This document shows, piece by piece, positions 37,820 through 46,984 of a DNA stretch of 64,000 nt. A program made the translations under genes and the position numbers. Source of the stretch: Mediterranea massiliensis (GTDB lineage: Bacteria; Bacteroidota; Bacteroidia; Bacteroidales; Bacteroidaceae); contig SUYA01000002.1 in NCBI GenBank assembly GCA_015060695.1, positions 124,001 to 188,000 of the forward strand, given 5' to 3'. A model generated the notes under the pieces. The model searched no databases and was not told the origin of the DNA. It worked only from the letters and a program-made list of their open reading frames with translations. Position 1 is the stretch's first letter; each line of letters starts with the position of its first letter.

Positions 37820-39454
37820 TTATTCATGTTTTTTCTCTATTAGGAAAATATTTTTTTCATTCTTGCCACTTTCATTTATATAGGTAATTATCATTTCCTC
37901 CTTCGGCGCTTCAGATAGCGGACACACTAAATTCACCGTTTCATAGGGTGCCAACTTTTGTATAATTTTACTACTTATCAGTTTTCCATCGCAATAAATC
38001 TCCACTTCTTGAAGGTGGGAAGCAGATAAGCCAAAATTCTCTATTTCCACCTTCAGCACCTTTTCTTTTTCATCATATTCAGGCCTACGGGCCGACAATA
38101 AGGCCGGACGATAATCAACATAAGGCAACGAAGCATATCCAAAAAGCAATTCTCCTTTTTTATTACGTCCGATTAATTTCGGTGCAAACTCATCGCCATC
38201 AATTCCACTCCCTTTAGCTTTAAATATGACTACAAGATCTTTGCCTTCATTACGAGTTTTCCAAGCCTTACATCCTCGTCCAAAATTCACTTCGGTAAAG
38301 CTACCAAAACGCAATGAAGTCACATCCACTTCCACCTGAGGATTGAAATCTTCTTCGCCTTTTATTCGCAATTCAATGGTACGCGTTTTATCGGTTATTG
38401 GTTCTTCATTCAACACTTCTAATAACAAACCTTTATTAAGTGGTATAGAGATATTTTTCGAGCTATGATGGTCACCGGGTAAATCTTCCCACTTTATGGT
38501 GTCTATCACCGCAAAATTCATCTGTACAGCACGTCCTTCTTTATCTTGTCGAACTTTAGGACGTTCATACTTAAACCAATGTTCCACCTCTCCATCGGCA
38601 TGATATGATATGCCTGGCACATAGGCCTCTCCTTGCTCCGCCACCCAATGCACACCGTCTTTTGAACGTTGATAAAAGGCGATACGTCCTAACCAATCAT
38701 TTACAATGAGGTGGTATTGCAAGCTGTCTCGCCAAACTACGGGATCTTCAAATCGCCCTTCTACATTGGGATATACACGTTTATCCGTCAACTGTTTATA
38801 GGTTGAAAGCCCATCACGGCTAATCCAAACTCCACCACCTCTACACACCATTAGATAAGAATTGTCTTGACGACGAGCAAAAGTTAAGTTCGAAAGTCCT
38901 TCTATAATTTTACGACCACGAGGATCGAAATTAAACTTACCGTATGTCCATACCAAGCTATCCTCCGCATCAGCCATATAATAACCGTCTATTACATACA
39001 CCACAATTCTTCCATCTATCAAACGAAATGCTTCCGGATTGTGTCCTTTGCCGATTGAATTCACGATTTTGAATGGTCCAATTGGATTGTCACAAACGGC
39101 ATGATATACCGTAGAATTACCCCAAAACATATGTCCTCGAGGAGAATTTTCTGGCCAACCGCATACATAGAGATGATACTTACCGTCGGTCGATTGAAGA
39201 ATATTTCCTCCCCAAATTGAAAGAGTCGGTACTTCGATACCATTATCTATATAACGACATTGCACATCATCCGTTCCCCAAATATTCATTGCCTTTTCTC
39301 CTTGCGGCATAGGTAAAAAGCGATCCATAAAACGAGCGCCTTCTACTAAATCCGACCACTCTACCGGCCGTTCCCGCTCAGTAATCTGAGCGTACAAAAA
39401 TATTGGGAAGATGGTCAGTAAACTTAGCAACAGAAATCTTTTTAAACAACACAT
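37820..39454 (-). CDS. Secreted beta-propeller glycoside hydrolase, GH43/GH117-like, family uncertain
   Basis: This 544-residue protein has a signal peptide (CCLKRFLLLSLLTIFPIFLYA then Q). Its repeats (TLSIWGGNILQSTDGKYHLYV, GHNPEAFRLIDGRIVVYVID, YPNVEGRFEDPVVWRDSLQYH) resemble blades of a five-bladed propeller. A C-terminal beta-sandwich (about 380-544) carries IELRIKGEEDFNPQVEV. A catalytic set is not certain, though Asp/Glu in the RFEDPVVW and GHNPEAF blades are candidates. The start at 39454 gives a proper signal peptide; a longer frame would overlap the upstream regulator gene. It starts 4 bases after the araC stop, so the regulator and enzyme are co-transcribed. Confidence 0.72.
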   Translation of the reverse strand: MCCLKRFLLLSLLTIFPIFLYAQITERERPVEWSDLVEGARFMDRFLPMPQGEKAMNIWGTDDVQCRYIDNGIEVPTLSIWGGNILQSTDGKYHLYVCGWPENSPRGHMFWGNSTVYHAVCDNPIGPFKIVNSIGKGHNPEAFRLIDGRIVVYVIDGYYMADAEDSLVWTYGKFNFDPRGRKIIEGLSNLTFARRQDNSYLMVCRGGGVWISRDGLSTYKQLTDKRVYPNVEGRFEDPVVWRDSLQYHLIVNDWLGRIAFYQRSKDGVHWVAEQGEAYVPGISYHADGEVEHWFKYERPKVRQDKEGRAVQMNFAVIDTIKWEDLPGDHHSSKNISIPLNKGLLLEVLNEEPITDKTRTIELRIKGEEDFNPQVEVDVTSLRFGSFTEVNFGRGCKAWKTRNEGKDLVVIFKAKGSGIDGDEFAPKLIGRNKKGELLFGYASLPYVDYRPALLSARRPEYDEKEKVLKVEIENFGLSASHLQEVEIYCDGKLISSKIIQKLAPYETVNLVCPLSEAPKEEMIITYINESGKNEKNIFLIEKKHE

Positions 39455-39458
39455 ATCA

Positions 39459-40331
39459 TTATTTTTTAAAATTATATTTTCGATATTCTTGAGGAGTAAC
39501 CCCCGTATGTTTCCTAAATAACTTATTGAAATAAGAGTGATCTTCATAAGCCAGCATAAACGAAATCTCTTTTACAGACAAATCTTCTGTTATCAACAAC
39601 AATTGCGCTTTCTCTATTTTCTTTTGGGTGATATACTGTATTGGTGTAACTCCAGTTTCTTTCTTAAACAAACGAATAAAATGATCTTTTGAGACACAAG
39701 CTATTTCTGCCAACATCTCCACATTCAACGGTTGGTTTATATTTTTACGAATATAAGCCAAACTCTTCAACACACGACTATCATTCACCTCAACCTTTGT
39801 TCGAGCTTCCTTCAAGAAACGAGCTATTAACTGATAAATAATCCCCCTTGACTCTACCCTATCACACAACATACGTTGCTTGTTCTTTACTATATTTTGA
39901 ATCAAAGACGAACTATTATCATAAATAGCCGGATTGGATTGTGTCAAAGACAAAGTGGGATTTATCTCACATAATCTTTTACACAACGCTAACTCTAAAT
40001 CTCCAGCCGGTAGTTCTGATGGGAAAAGCAAATCATCCAAGAAGCCGGTACCACTCTCCAAATCCTCATAAATATGAATATAATAATGGTCAAAACCGCC
40101 TTCACAAATATAACTATGTGTAGTAAACGAAGGTATCAGATAAAGATGATTTGGCCTCAGCTCTATTATACTATTAGGCAATGCCACCTTTGCGGTGCCC
40201 TTAGTCACATAATAAAGACGTGTAAATGGGCTGTTTACATTTTTCCAATTCCAATCGGCATTATGCAATGCTAAACCCACATTAATTGTCAATAGATGTA
40301 GTTCATCAATTGATTTGATGCAATTCTCCAT
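39459..40331 (-). CDS. AraC family transcriptional regulator
   Basis: This 290-residue protein has an N-terminal cupin-like sensor domain (about residues 20-130, with RLYYVTKGTAKVALP and HLYLIPSFTTHSY). The C-terminal pair of helix-turn-helix motifs (about 185-288) includes NVEMLAEIACVSKDHFIRLF and ISFMLAYEDHSYFNKLFRKH with TGVTPQEYR. It likely senses a sugar and activates adjacent genes. The ATG at 40331 is preferred over a longer frame. It lies immediately before a propeller hydrolase gene and is divergent from the fucosidase gene, with a 13-bp inverted repeat between them as a plausible operator. Confidence 0.92.
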   Translation of the reverse strand: MENCIKSIDELHLLTINVGLALHNADWNWKNVNSPFTRLYYVTKGTAKVALPNSIIELRPNHLYLIPSFTTHSYICEGGFDHYYIHIYEDLESGTGFLDDLLFPSELPAGDLELALCKRLCEINPTLSLTQSNPAIYDNSSSLIQNIVKNKQRMLCDRVESRGIIYQLIARFLKEARTKVEVNDSRVLKSLAYIRKNINQPLNVEMLAEIACVSKDHFIRLFKKETGVTPIQYITQKKIEKAQLLLITEDLSVKEISFMLAYEDHSYFNKLFRKHTGVTPQEYRKYNFKK

Positions 40332-40362
40332 AATATCCAGATTAAGAGTCAATACAAAAGAA

Positions 40363-40370
40363 CAAAAATA
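40363..40370 (-). promoter_or_regulatory. -7 box (TATTTTTG) for the araC gene
   Basis: Minus-strand TATTTTTG, a match to TAnnTTTG, lies 31 bases before the ATG at 40331. Confidence 0.4.
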
Positions 40371-40407
40371 TTTTGAAACAAACAAAGCAATGTCGCTTTT
40401 ATACCAA

Positions 40408-40464
40408 ATAAAATCGATATAACTCTCAAAAAAGAAGCTAATATTAAAAAAATATCGATTTTAT
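40408..40464. promoter_or_regulatory. 13-bp inverted repeat, candidate AraC operator
   Basis: ATAAAATCGATAT (40408-40420) and its exact complement ATATCGATTTTAT (40452-40464) are 44 bases apart start to start. They lie between the divergent araC and fucosidase genes. A partial third site ATAAATCG lies at about 40471-40478. The position suits a regulator controlling both directions. Confidence 0.6.
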
Positions 40465-40509
40465 CCTCACATAAATCGTTTTTCAACAAATAGCAATATG
40501 AAGAAAGAG

Positions 40510-40517
40510 TATATATT
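40510..40517 (+). promoter_or_regulatory. -7 box (TATATTTG) for the GH29 gene
   Basis: TATATTTG lies 34 bases before the ATG at 40552. Because it sits inside the longer open frame beginning at 40498, it argues that translation starts at 40552. Confidence 0.55.
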
Positions 40518-40551
40518 TGCAACGAATAAAATACAAACTAAATTTAATCTC

Positions 40552-42198
40552 ATGATGAAAACAAAATTTTTAATCATCGCTTTATTGTCTATAATAACAA
40601 CAAACCTTTCAGCACAAGAGTATCAAGTGACTGTATCAGAAGCAAATGAAAAAATGGCCAAAGGCAAATTTGAGCCTACATGGGAGTCTTTGCAACAATA
40701 CGAAGTACCCGAATGGTTCCGAAATGCAAAATTCGGAATTTGGGCACATTGGGGTCCTCAATGCGTAGAAGGTTCGGGAGACTGGATGGCACGTTCACTA
40801 TATATGGAAGGGACTCGCGAATACCGTCACCACAAAGAAAACTACGGACATCCATCAGAGGTAGGTTTCAAAGATATTTTGCCTTTATTCAAAGCCGAGA
40901 AATGGGACCCTGACAAGTTAGTTGCACTTTACAAGAAAATAGGTGCTCAGTATTTCTTTGCATTGGGAAATCACCACGATAACTATGATTTGTGGGATAG
41001 CAAATACCAAGAATGGAATTCTATGAATATAGGCCCAAAGAAAGACATCTTAGCTGGTTGGGCCGAAGCAGCCCGCAAACATGGTTTACCATTTGGTGTA
41101 AGCCTCCATGCTGATCATGCATGGAGTTGGTATGAACCATCACAACGTTACGATCGCTACGGTGATAAAGCCGGCATACCTTATGATGGCACCTTGACAA
41201 AAGAAGACGGTAAAGGCAAATGGTGGGAGGGATACGATCCACAAAAACTTTATGCACAAAACCACCCCATGAGTAAAGGAAGCTGGGCCGATGGCATGAT
41301 ACATAGACAATGGGCATGGGGTAATGGGGTTTGCATCCCTACTCAAGAATTTGTAAGTAACTTCTACGACCGCACACTCGATGTAATTAACCGATACAAT
41401 CCTGATTTGCTTTATTTTGATGTAACCGGCGTTCCTTTTTATCCCATTAGTGATGCCGGATTGAAAATTGCTGCTCACTTCTACAACCACAATATGGCTA
41501 CCAGAAAAGGTGAACTAAGCGCCGTAATGTTCGGCAAAATCCTAACAGAGCAACAACGTGATGCCTTGGTATGGGATGTAGAGAAAGGAGCACCTAATCA
41601 AATAATGGATGAGCCATGGCAATCATGCTCATGCTTAGGAGGATGGCACTACAACACATCCATATACAAAAACAATAGCTACAAATCGGCCGCTGATGTT
41701 GTGAAATTATTAGCAGATATTGTTAGTAAAAATGGTAATATGTTACTCAGTGTGCCACTACGTGCCGACGGTACTTTCGATGAAAAAGAAGAGGCCATAC
41801 TGAATGATTTGGCCGATTGGATGAGCATAAATAAAGAAGGCATTCTGAATACCCGCCCATGGAAAATATTTGGCGAAGGACCTATTGCCAATGCAGATAT
41901 TAAGATAAATGCACAAGGTTTCAATGAAGGCGCCTATACAAAAGCGTCAGCCAAGGAAATACGGTTTACCCAAACCAAACAGCATCTCTATGCCATTTGC
42001 TTAGCATGGCCTAAAGAAAAGCAAATAATAATAAAGTCGTTAGCCAAAGGCAACAAATTATTCAGCGGCAAAATAGGTAGCGTAGAATTATTAGGATACG
42101 GCAAGGTTAAAACATCTATAACAACCGAAGGGCTTATCATACATCTTCCTGAACAGCAGGTAAATAAAATAGCACCGGTGTTTAAAATCAAAAAGTAA
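40552..42198 (+). CDS. Alpha-L-fucosidase, GH29, secreted
   Basis: This 548-residue protein has a signal peptide ending about NLSA-Q at residue 21. The GH29 barrel is marked by WFRNAKFGIWAHWGPQCVEG, GAQYFFALGNHHDNYDLWDS, and the nucleophile D290 in LLYFDVTGVPF. A C-terminal beta-domain runs from about residue 440. It would release alpha-linked fucose from plant or host glycans. The start at 40552 is chosen because the -7 box lies inside the longer frame. It is divergent from the araC regulator and ends before a terminator. Confidence 0.93.
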   Translation: MMKTKFLIIALLSIITTNLSAQEYQVTVSEANEKMAKGKFEPTWESLQQYEVPEWFRNAKFGIWAHWGPQCVEGSGDWMARSLYMEGTREYRHHKENYGHPSEVGFKDILPLFKAEKWDPDKLVALYKKIGAQYFFALGNHHDNYDLWDSKYQEWNSMNIGPKKDILAGWAEAARKHGLPFGVSLHADHAWSWYEPSQRYDRYGDKAGIPYDGTLTKEDGKGKWWEGYDPQKLYAQNHPMSKGSWADGMIHRQWAWGNGVCIPTQEFVSNFYDRTLDVINRYNPDLLYFDVTGVPFYPISDAGLKIAAHFYNHNMATRKGELSAVMFGKILTEQQRDALVWDVEKGAPNQIMDEPWQSCSCLGGWHYNTSIYKNNSYKSAADVVKLLADIVSKNGNMLLSVPLRADGTFDEKEEAILNDLADWMSINKEGILNTRPWKIFGEGPIANADIKINAQGFNEGAYTKASAKEIRFTQTKQHLYAICLAWPKEKQIIIKSLAKGNKLFSGKIGSVELLGYGKVKTSITTEGLIIHLPEQQVNKIAPVFKIKK

Positions 42199-42314
42199 TG
42201 CTATAACTATTGTGAAAAACTTACTATATTCTACTATCTGCTGAATAAATTTCAATTTAAGTTTTGCAATCTCTATGGGTTGCTCTTTTGAAAGAAAATC
42301 AAAGACCATAAGAA

Positions 42315-42342
42315 AACGCCTGTCCCTTGAGGGACAGGCGTT
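42315..42342 (+). terminator. Terminator after the fucosidase gene
   Basis: AACGCCTGTCCC (42315-42326) pairs exactly with GGGACAGGCGTT (42331-42342) around a TTGA loop. A weak T-run follows (ACATTTTG). Confidence 0.8.
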
Positions 42343-42455
42343 ACATTTTGTTGAGATGCAAATGGTTTTACTGTAATTGTTTGCGTGTTTAGATTGTCGC
42401 AGTTTATAATTCACTGATAATTAAGTATTTAAAATATGCGTATTAAGTTGTTCAA

Positions 42456-42535
42456 CTACCTATAGGTAGTTAGCTGATTACCTATAGGTAGTTGGCTCAC
42501 TACTTATAGGTAGTTGCTCTTCTACCTATAGGTAA
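42456..42535 (-). repeat. Array 2: inverted copy of the four-palindrome array
   Basis: Units start at 42456, 42478, 42500 and 42522, spaced exactly 22 bases apart. Read on the minus strand the unit order, the degenerate unit CTACCTATAAGTAG and linkers AAGAGCAA and TGAGCCAA are identical to array 1. The third linker differs at three positions (TCAGCTAA). It lies 266 bases before the next GH2 gene. Confidence 0.85.
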
Positions 42536-42765
42536 ATTATAAACATGAAAAAATCCTTCAATTTCCAATCTATTTTGCCCATTGTTTTTAGTATTGAGTA
42601 CTATTAAGTGGCTCTTAAAGAAATTCATTTTTCTATGACATGCAGCACTGAAAGCTGTACCTTTATACTTGCAAAACTTAAAAGCCTCAATAATCATGCA
42701 GGAAGAGGAGGAATGTTCCTTAAAAAGTTTTCAAAGTTTTAGTAGCGTTTTAAAATGCTTTTAGT

Positions 42766-42773
42766 TACCTTTG
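42766..42773 (+). promoter_or_regulatory. -7 box (TACCTTTG) for GH2-GH43
   Basis: TACCTTTG matches TAnnTTTG and lies 27 bases before the ATG at 42801. An in-frame TTG at 42771 overlaps the box, ruling out that longer start. Confidence 0.6.
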
Positions 42774-42800
42774 CCAACAGAAACTTTATTTCATAATGCC

Positions 42801-45209
42801 ATGAAAACATCAAATCTCATGTGGGCAATATTTCTATTATGTTTTATAAGCCTACCAAGTAACGCTTCTTTAAAAGAAAGTCCCCGCAAACAACTATTTA
42901 ATCAAGGATGGAAATTTTCATTGGGTGATATATCCGGCGCTTCCACTATCAATTATGATGATAGCCAATGGCGCACATTAGAATTACCTCACGATTGGAG
43001 CGTAGAAGGCAAGGTAGCTCCCGACAACCCTATGGGAAATGATGGTGGCTATTACCCTGCTGGCATAGGTTGGTATCGTAAGACATTTTATGTTCCAACC
43101 TCATTGGCAGATAAACGTCTCTCACTCTATTTCGAAGGCGTTTACATGAACTCAGAAGTTTTTGTCAACGGGCATTCTGTCGGCATCCGTCCATATGGCT
43201 ATTCATCATTCTACTACGACATCACCGACTATTTGCAAATAGGGAAAGAAAATTTAATAGCCGTAAGAGTTGACAACTCTGCACAAAAGAACTGCAGATG
43301 GTACACTGGTTCAGGTATCTATCGACATGTTTGGTTAATTACTCATGATGCCCTTCATTTAACGCAATGGGGAACTCACATCACCACACCGATTATTGAC
43401 AACAAACATGCTCAGGTAAAAATGGAGGTTACCGTCAAAAATCAAAGTAACATAGAAAGAGACTTCAATCTATCAGCCTCATTGAAATGGGAAGGAAAAG
43501 ATGTGGGAAGTAATAAACAAAACATACGCTTGAAGGCCAATGAAACGACTATAGCTACCCTGTATGTAGAAGTTACCAACCCACAACTTTGGTCACCAAA
43601 CACCCCTTCACTCTACACGGCACAATTGGCTATTGAAGAGAATGGAATACAAACAGATGCCATGACACATACATTTGGTATTCGCACCATCAGTTATAGT
43701 GCCAATGAAGGATTACATCTAAACGGTCAGCCGATTATATTAAACGGTGGATGCGTGCATCACGACAATGGTATATTAGGAGCCAAATCGTTTGATGCAG
43801 CCGAAGCACGAAAAGTACGTTTAATGAAAGAAGCAGGATTTAATGCCGTACGCACATCGCATAACATCCCTTCTGAAGCATTTCTCGATGAATGCGACCG
43901 TCAAGGTTTATTAGTTATTGATGAATCGTTCGACGGATGGCGAGATGAAAAACTACCTCACGACTACCATAAATTTATCGACAAATGGTGGAAAGCTGAT
44001 ATCGAATCAATGGTGCTACGCGACCGTAATCATCCCTCTATTTTTTGTTGGAGTATAGGAAATGAAGTTATCGAACGCAAAAAACTAGAAGTTGTGACTA
44101 CAGCTCGTAAGTTTGCCAATCATATCCGAAGCCTCGATTCAACCCGCCCCGTCACATCAGCTTTAGCCTCATGGGACAAGGATTGGGAAATTTACGACCC
44201 CTTGGCTGAAGTACACGACATCGTAGGATATAATTATATGATTCACAAATCAGAAAGCGACCATAAACGAGTGCCCAATCGCATTATGATGCAAACCGAA
44301 TCTTATCCTCGGGATGCTTTCCAAAATTGGGCAAAAGTAAATGATAATCCTTATATCATCGGCGATTTTGTATGGACTGCTATAGATTATTTAGGAGAAG
44401 CTGGTATCGGACGTTTTTACTACAAAGGTGAAAGTGAAGGCGAACACTATCAACGCAATCATTACCCATGGCACGGTGCATATTGTGGCGATATTGATGT
44501 GACTGGCTGGAGAAAACCCATCTCCCACTATCGTGATTTGCTATACAACACTAATAAGAAACTATATATGGCTATACGCGAGCCAAATGGGTACTATGGT
44601 GAGATAAAAGAAACACAATGGTCTGTATGGCCAACATGGGAAAGCTGGAATTGGCCAGGACATGAGGGAAAAGACATAGTAGTAGAAGTCTATTCACGAT
44701 ATCCTCGCGTCCAACTCTTCTTAAATGACCAACTCATGGGCGAACAAGAAACCGGACGTGAACAGCAATTCAAGGCTATATATACCCTCGGCTATCAGAC
44801 AGGCATATTACGTGCCGTAGGAATAGACAAAAACGGAACGCCACAAGATACGATATCATTAACAACTGCTAAAGAACCTGCAGCAATCAGATTAAGTGTT
44901 GATTATAACAACCTCAAAGCAAACGGACAGGATTTGGCATATGTCATAGCAGAAGTAATAGACAAAGAAGGAAATATCATGCCAATAGCAAACAATCGCT
45001 TAGAATTTAGTATTCGTGGAGAAGGAAGAATTGAAGCTACAGGAAGTGCAGACTTGAAAGACGAAGAGCCTTACATAGCCACTTCACGAAAGGCCTGGAA
45101 AGGGCGAGCTTTGGCTATCATCCGAACTACACACAAAAAGGGAGATATTACTTTAAAGGTAACTTCACCCGGATTACGCACAGCATATATCAAATTAAAA
45201 AGCAGATAA
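42801..45209 (+). CDS. GH2 family glycoside hydrolase with DUF4982-type C-terminus, secreted
   Basis: This 802-residue protein has a signal peptide (about residues 1-22). A GH2 sugar-binding domain (QGWKFSLGDISGAS, LPHDWSVEGKVAPDNPMGND) and an Ig-like domain precede the TIM barrel. The acid/base is E422 in CWSIGNEVIE and the likely nucleophile is E500 in MMQTESYPRD. After residue 600, WPTWESWNWPGHEGKD matches the DUF4982 domain common in Bacteroidetes beta-galactosidases, followed by a further GH2 C-terminal domain. Specificity (galactosidase or related) is uncertain. It is followed 29 bases later by a GH43 gene, likely one operon. Confidence 0.92.
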   Translation: MKTSNLMWAIFLLCFISLPSNASLKESPRKQLFNQGWKFSLGDISGASTINYDDSQWRTLELPHDWSVEGKVAPDNPMGNDGGYYPAGIGWYRKTFYVPTSLADKRLSLYFEGVYMNSEVFVNGHSVGIRPYGYSSFYYDITDYLQIGKENLIAVRVDNSAQKNCRWYTGSGIYRHVWLITHDALHLTQWGTHITTPIIDNKHAQVKMEVTVKNQSNIERDFNLSASLKWEGKDVGSNKQNIRLKANETTIATLYVEVTNPQLWSPNTPSLYTAQLAIEENGIQTDAMTHTFGIRTISYSANEGLHLNGQPIILNGGCVHHDNGILGAKSFDAAEARKVRLMKEAGFNAVRTSHNIPSEAFLDECDRQGLLVIDESFDGWRDEKLPHDYHKFIDKWWKADIESMVLRDRNHPSIFCWSIGNEVIERKKLEVVTTARKFANHIRSLDSTRPVTSALASWDKDWEIYDPLAEVHDIVGYNYMIHKSESDHKRVPNRIMMQTESYPRDAFQNWAKVNDNPYIIGDFVWTAIDYLGEAGIGRFYYKGESEGEHYQRNHYPWHGAYCGDIDVTGWRKPISHYRDLLYNTNKKLYMAIREPNGYYGEIKETQWSVWPTWESWNWPGHEGKDIVVEVYSRYPRVQLFLNDQLMGEQETGREQQFKAIYTLGYQTGILRAVGIDKNGTPQDTISLTTAKEPAAIRLSVDYNNLKANGQDLAYVIAEVIDKEGNIMPIANNRLEFSIRGEGRIEATGSADLKDEEPYIATSRKAWKGRALAIIRTTHKKGDITLKVTSPGLRTAYIKLKSR

Positions 45210-45238
45210 TAACCTATAAATTCAATTACAAAATAAAA

Positions 45239-46183
45239 ATGAAAAAAATGATTTTAATGGTCGCAACGGTACTTTCTTTCTGTGCCTGCGGCAACAAGCA
45301 ATCAGTTCCCGAAACTGAAAAAGATGTTTACCTATTCTCCTATTTTAATGGTAACGGCGATGGTCTTCACTTAGCTTACAGCATGGACGGCAAGAAATGG
45401 GAAGCATTACAAAACGACACTGTATTATTAAAACCAGAAATTGGTAAAGATAAACTAATGAGAGACCCCAGCATTGTACAAGACGAAGAAGGCATCTTCC
45501 ACATGGTATGGACAAGCGGTTGGTGGGATCAAGGCATAGGCTATGCCTCATCCAAAGATTTAAAAAATTGGTCAGCACAACAGAACATTCCTGTCATGGA
45601 GAAGTTTGAAGGAACCAAAAACACTTGGGCTCCCGAACTATTTTACGACATAACAGATAAAACCTTCTATATATTCTGGTCATCAACAGTACCGGGTGCA
45701 TTCCCAGAATTAGCAACTTCTGAAAGTGAAAAAGGTCTGAACCACCGTCAATATTATGTAACTACCAAGGATTTTAAGACATTTAGTGAAACGAAATTGT
45801 TTTTCGAGCCTGGATTTTCGGTTATAGACGGTGCTATTCTGCAAAAAGATGACACATATTATCTTTTCGTGAAAAACGAAAACTCGGCACCTGCCGAAAA
45901 GAATATTCGAATAACCAGTGGTAAGAAGCCTTACGATTTTCCTACTACTGTTTCGGATCCTATTACTGGAAATTATTGGGCTGAAGGTCCTACACCATTA
46001 CAAGTTGATGACTATGTATATGTTTACTTCGACAAATATACAGAAAAGAAATATGGTGCTATTCGTTCAAAAGACATGCAACATTGGGAAGATGTATCCG
46101 ACTCTGTTTCTTTCCCTAAAGGTATTCGTCATGGTACTGCTTTCAAAGTCAGTGAAGATATTTTAAATGGCTTGATGAAATAA
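45239..46183 (+). CDS. GH43 family lipoprotein (arabinofuranosidase/xylosidase/galactosidase type)
   Basis: This 314-residue protein has lipobox SFCAC with the acylated Cys at residue 17. The single GH43 propeller shows the catalytic triad: base D76 in LMRDPSIV, pKa modulator D197 in SVIDGAIL, and acid E249 in YWAEGPTP. It has no accessory C-terminal domain, making it a minimal GH43. The blade YLFSYFNGNGDGLHLAYSMD is similar to the N-terminal domain of the GH51 protein at 58621-61107. Surface or periplasmic location is implied. It lies in the same unit as the GH2 gene upstream. Confidence 0.88.
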   Translation: MKKMILMVATVLSFCACGNKQSVPETEKDVYLFSYFNGNGDGLHLAYSMDGKKWEALQNDTVLLKPEIGKDKLMRDPSIVQDEEGIFHMVWTSGWWDQGIGYASSKDLKNWSAQQNIPVMEKFEGTKNTWAPELFYDITDKTFYIFWSSTVPGAFPELATSESEKGLNHRQYYVTTKDFKTFSETKLFFEPGFSVIDGAILQKDDTYYLFVKNENSAPAEKNIRITSGKKPYDFPTTVSDPITGNYWAEGPTPLQVDDYVYVYFDKYTEKKYGAIRSKDMQHWEDVSDSVSFPKGIRHGTAFKVSEDILNGLMK

Positions 46184-46195
46184 CACCTCTAATTA

Positions 46196-46229
46196 GGTAT
46201 GGCGGTTTATAATAAATTACCGCCATACC
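46196..46229. terminator. Bidirectional terminator between GH43 and the response regulator gene
   Basis: GGTATGGCGGT (46196-46206) pairs with ACCGCCATACC (46219-46229) over 11 bp with an AT-rich loop. It lies between convergent genes; flanking T-runs are weak. Confidence 0.6.
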
Positions 46230-46230
46230 A

Positions 46231-46983
46231 TTAATCCCTTAGGTTATAGTAATCAGTGTTTTCTTCATATACAACAGAAGGAAGAAGTAACTTATAGCCA
46301 ATGCCCCGCACATTTATTATTCGAATACTAGGGTCATGCCTCAGTCTCTTACGAAGTTTTGTAATAAACACATGCAAACTACGTTGATTGAAGAATGTAT
46401 CATCCCCCCATAGTTCGATAAGTAATTGTCGCATGTCAACCACTTGGCTATGTTGTCGGCAGAGACGACGCAATATCTCTGACTCGCGATGAGAGAGTTG
46501 TTGACATTCTTCATTAAGGTATAAATGCTGTTTGATGGGATTAAAATGATAAATACCTAATTTATAGCATTCGTTTGCCACTTTAGTATTATTCAGTTTT
46601 GCTACATAAGCCCTGCCTAACAAAGCCTTAATACGAATCATCAACTCTTGCATACCGAATGGCTTCTTTAAGTAATCGTTTGCTCCTATTTCAAAGCCGG
46701 TAACTACATCGTTAACAGCCGATCGTGCCGTCAAGTATAATATAGGCGTATGCTTGTTTTCCCGACGAATGCGGCGTACCATTTCAAAACCATCCATACA
46801 TGGCATCATCACATCAGCTACCAATACATGAGGTTTTTGTTCGAAGAATAAGCGCAACCCTTGTTCACCATCGTTAGCAATACTAATGTTGAATCCTTGT
46901 CCTTCCAACGTATCTTTAATAATCATGGCTAATGTCTGCTCATCTTCTACCAACAATACTCTTATCTTTTCGTTATCATCCAT
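46231..46983 (-). CDS. rprY: OmpR-family response regulator (RprY-like)
   Basis: This 250-residue protein has a receiver domain with acidic pocket VEDE at residues 12-15 and phospho-acceptor D57 in LVADVMMPCMDG. A TARS segment and KKPFGMQEL (conserved Lys) complete the receiver. A winged-helix DNA-binding domain follows (QLSHRESEILRRLCRQHSQV, FFNQRSLHVFITKLRKRL, VRGIGYKLL). It starts 1 base after the sensor kinase stop, so the pair is co-translated. RprXY is known in Bacteroides; orthology here is inferred from similarity and order. Confidence 0.9.
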   Translation of the reverse strand: MDDNEKIRVLLVEDEQTLAMIIKDTLEGQGFNISIANDGEQGLRLFFEQKPHVLVADVMMPCMDGFEMVRRIRRENKHTPILYLTARSAVNDVVTGFEIGANDYLKKPFGMQELMIRIKALLGRAYVAKLNNTKVANECYKLGIYHFNPIKQHLYLNEECQQLSHRESEILRRLCRQHSQVVDMRQLLIELWGDDTFFNQRSLHVFITKLRKRLRHDPSIRIINVRGIGYKLLLPSVVYEENTDYYNLRD

Positions 46984-46984
46984 C

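Larger units (their letters stand above)
42199..42800 (+). other. Intergenic region with terminator and inverted copy of array 1
   Basis: This 602-base stretch contains the fucosidase terminator (42315-42342), a repeat of about 270 bases (42413-42685) matching 25200-25431 in the reverse orientation, and the -7 box for the next gene (42766-42773). I see no credible gene; short frames here follow the repeat. Confidence 0.7.

Noticed and set aside
42500..42697. A 65-codon minus-strand frame overlapping array 2
   Set aside because: The related copy at array 1 has an in-frame stop. Differences between the copies show no third-position bias, so the similarity is DNA-level, not coding.
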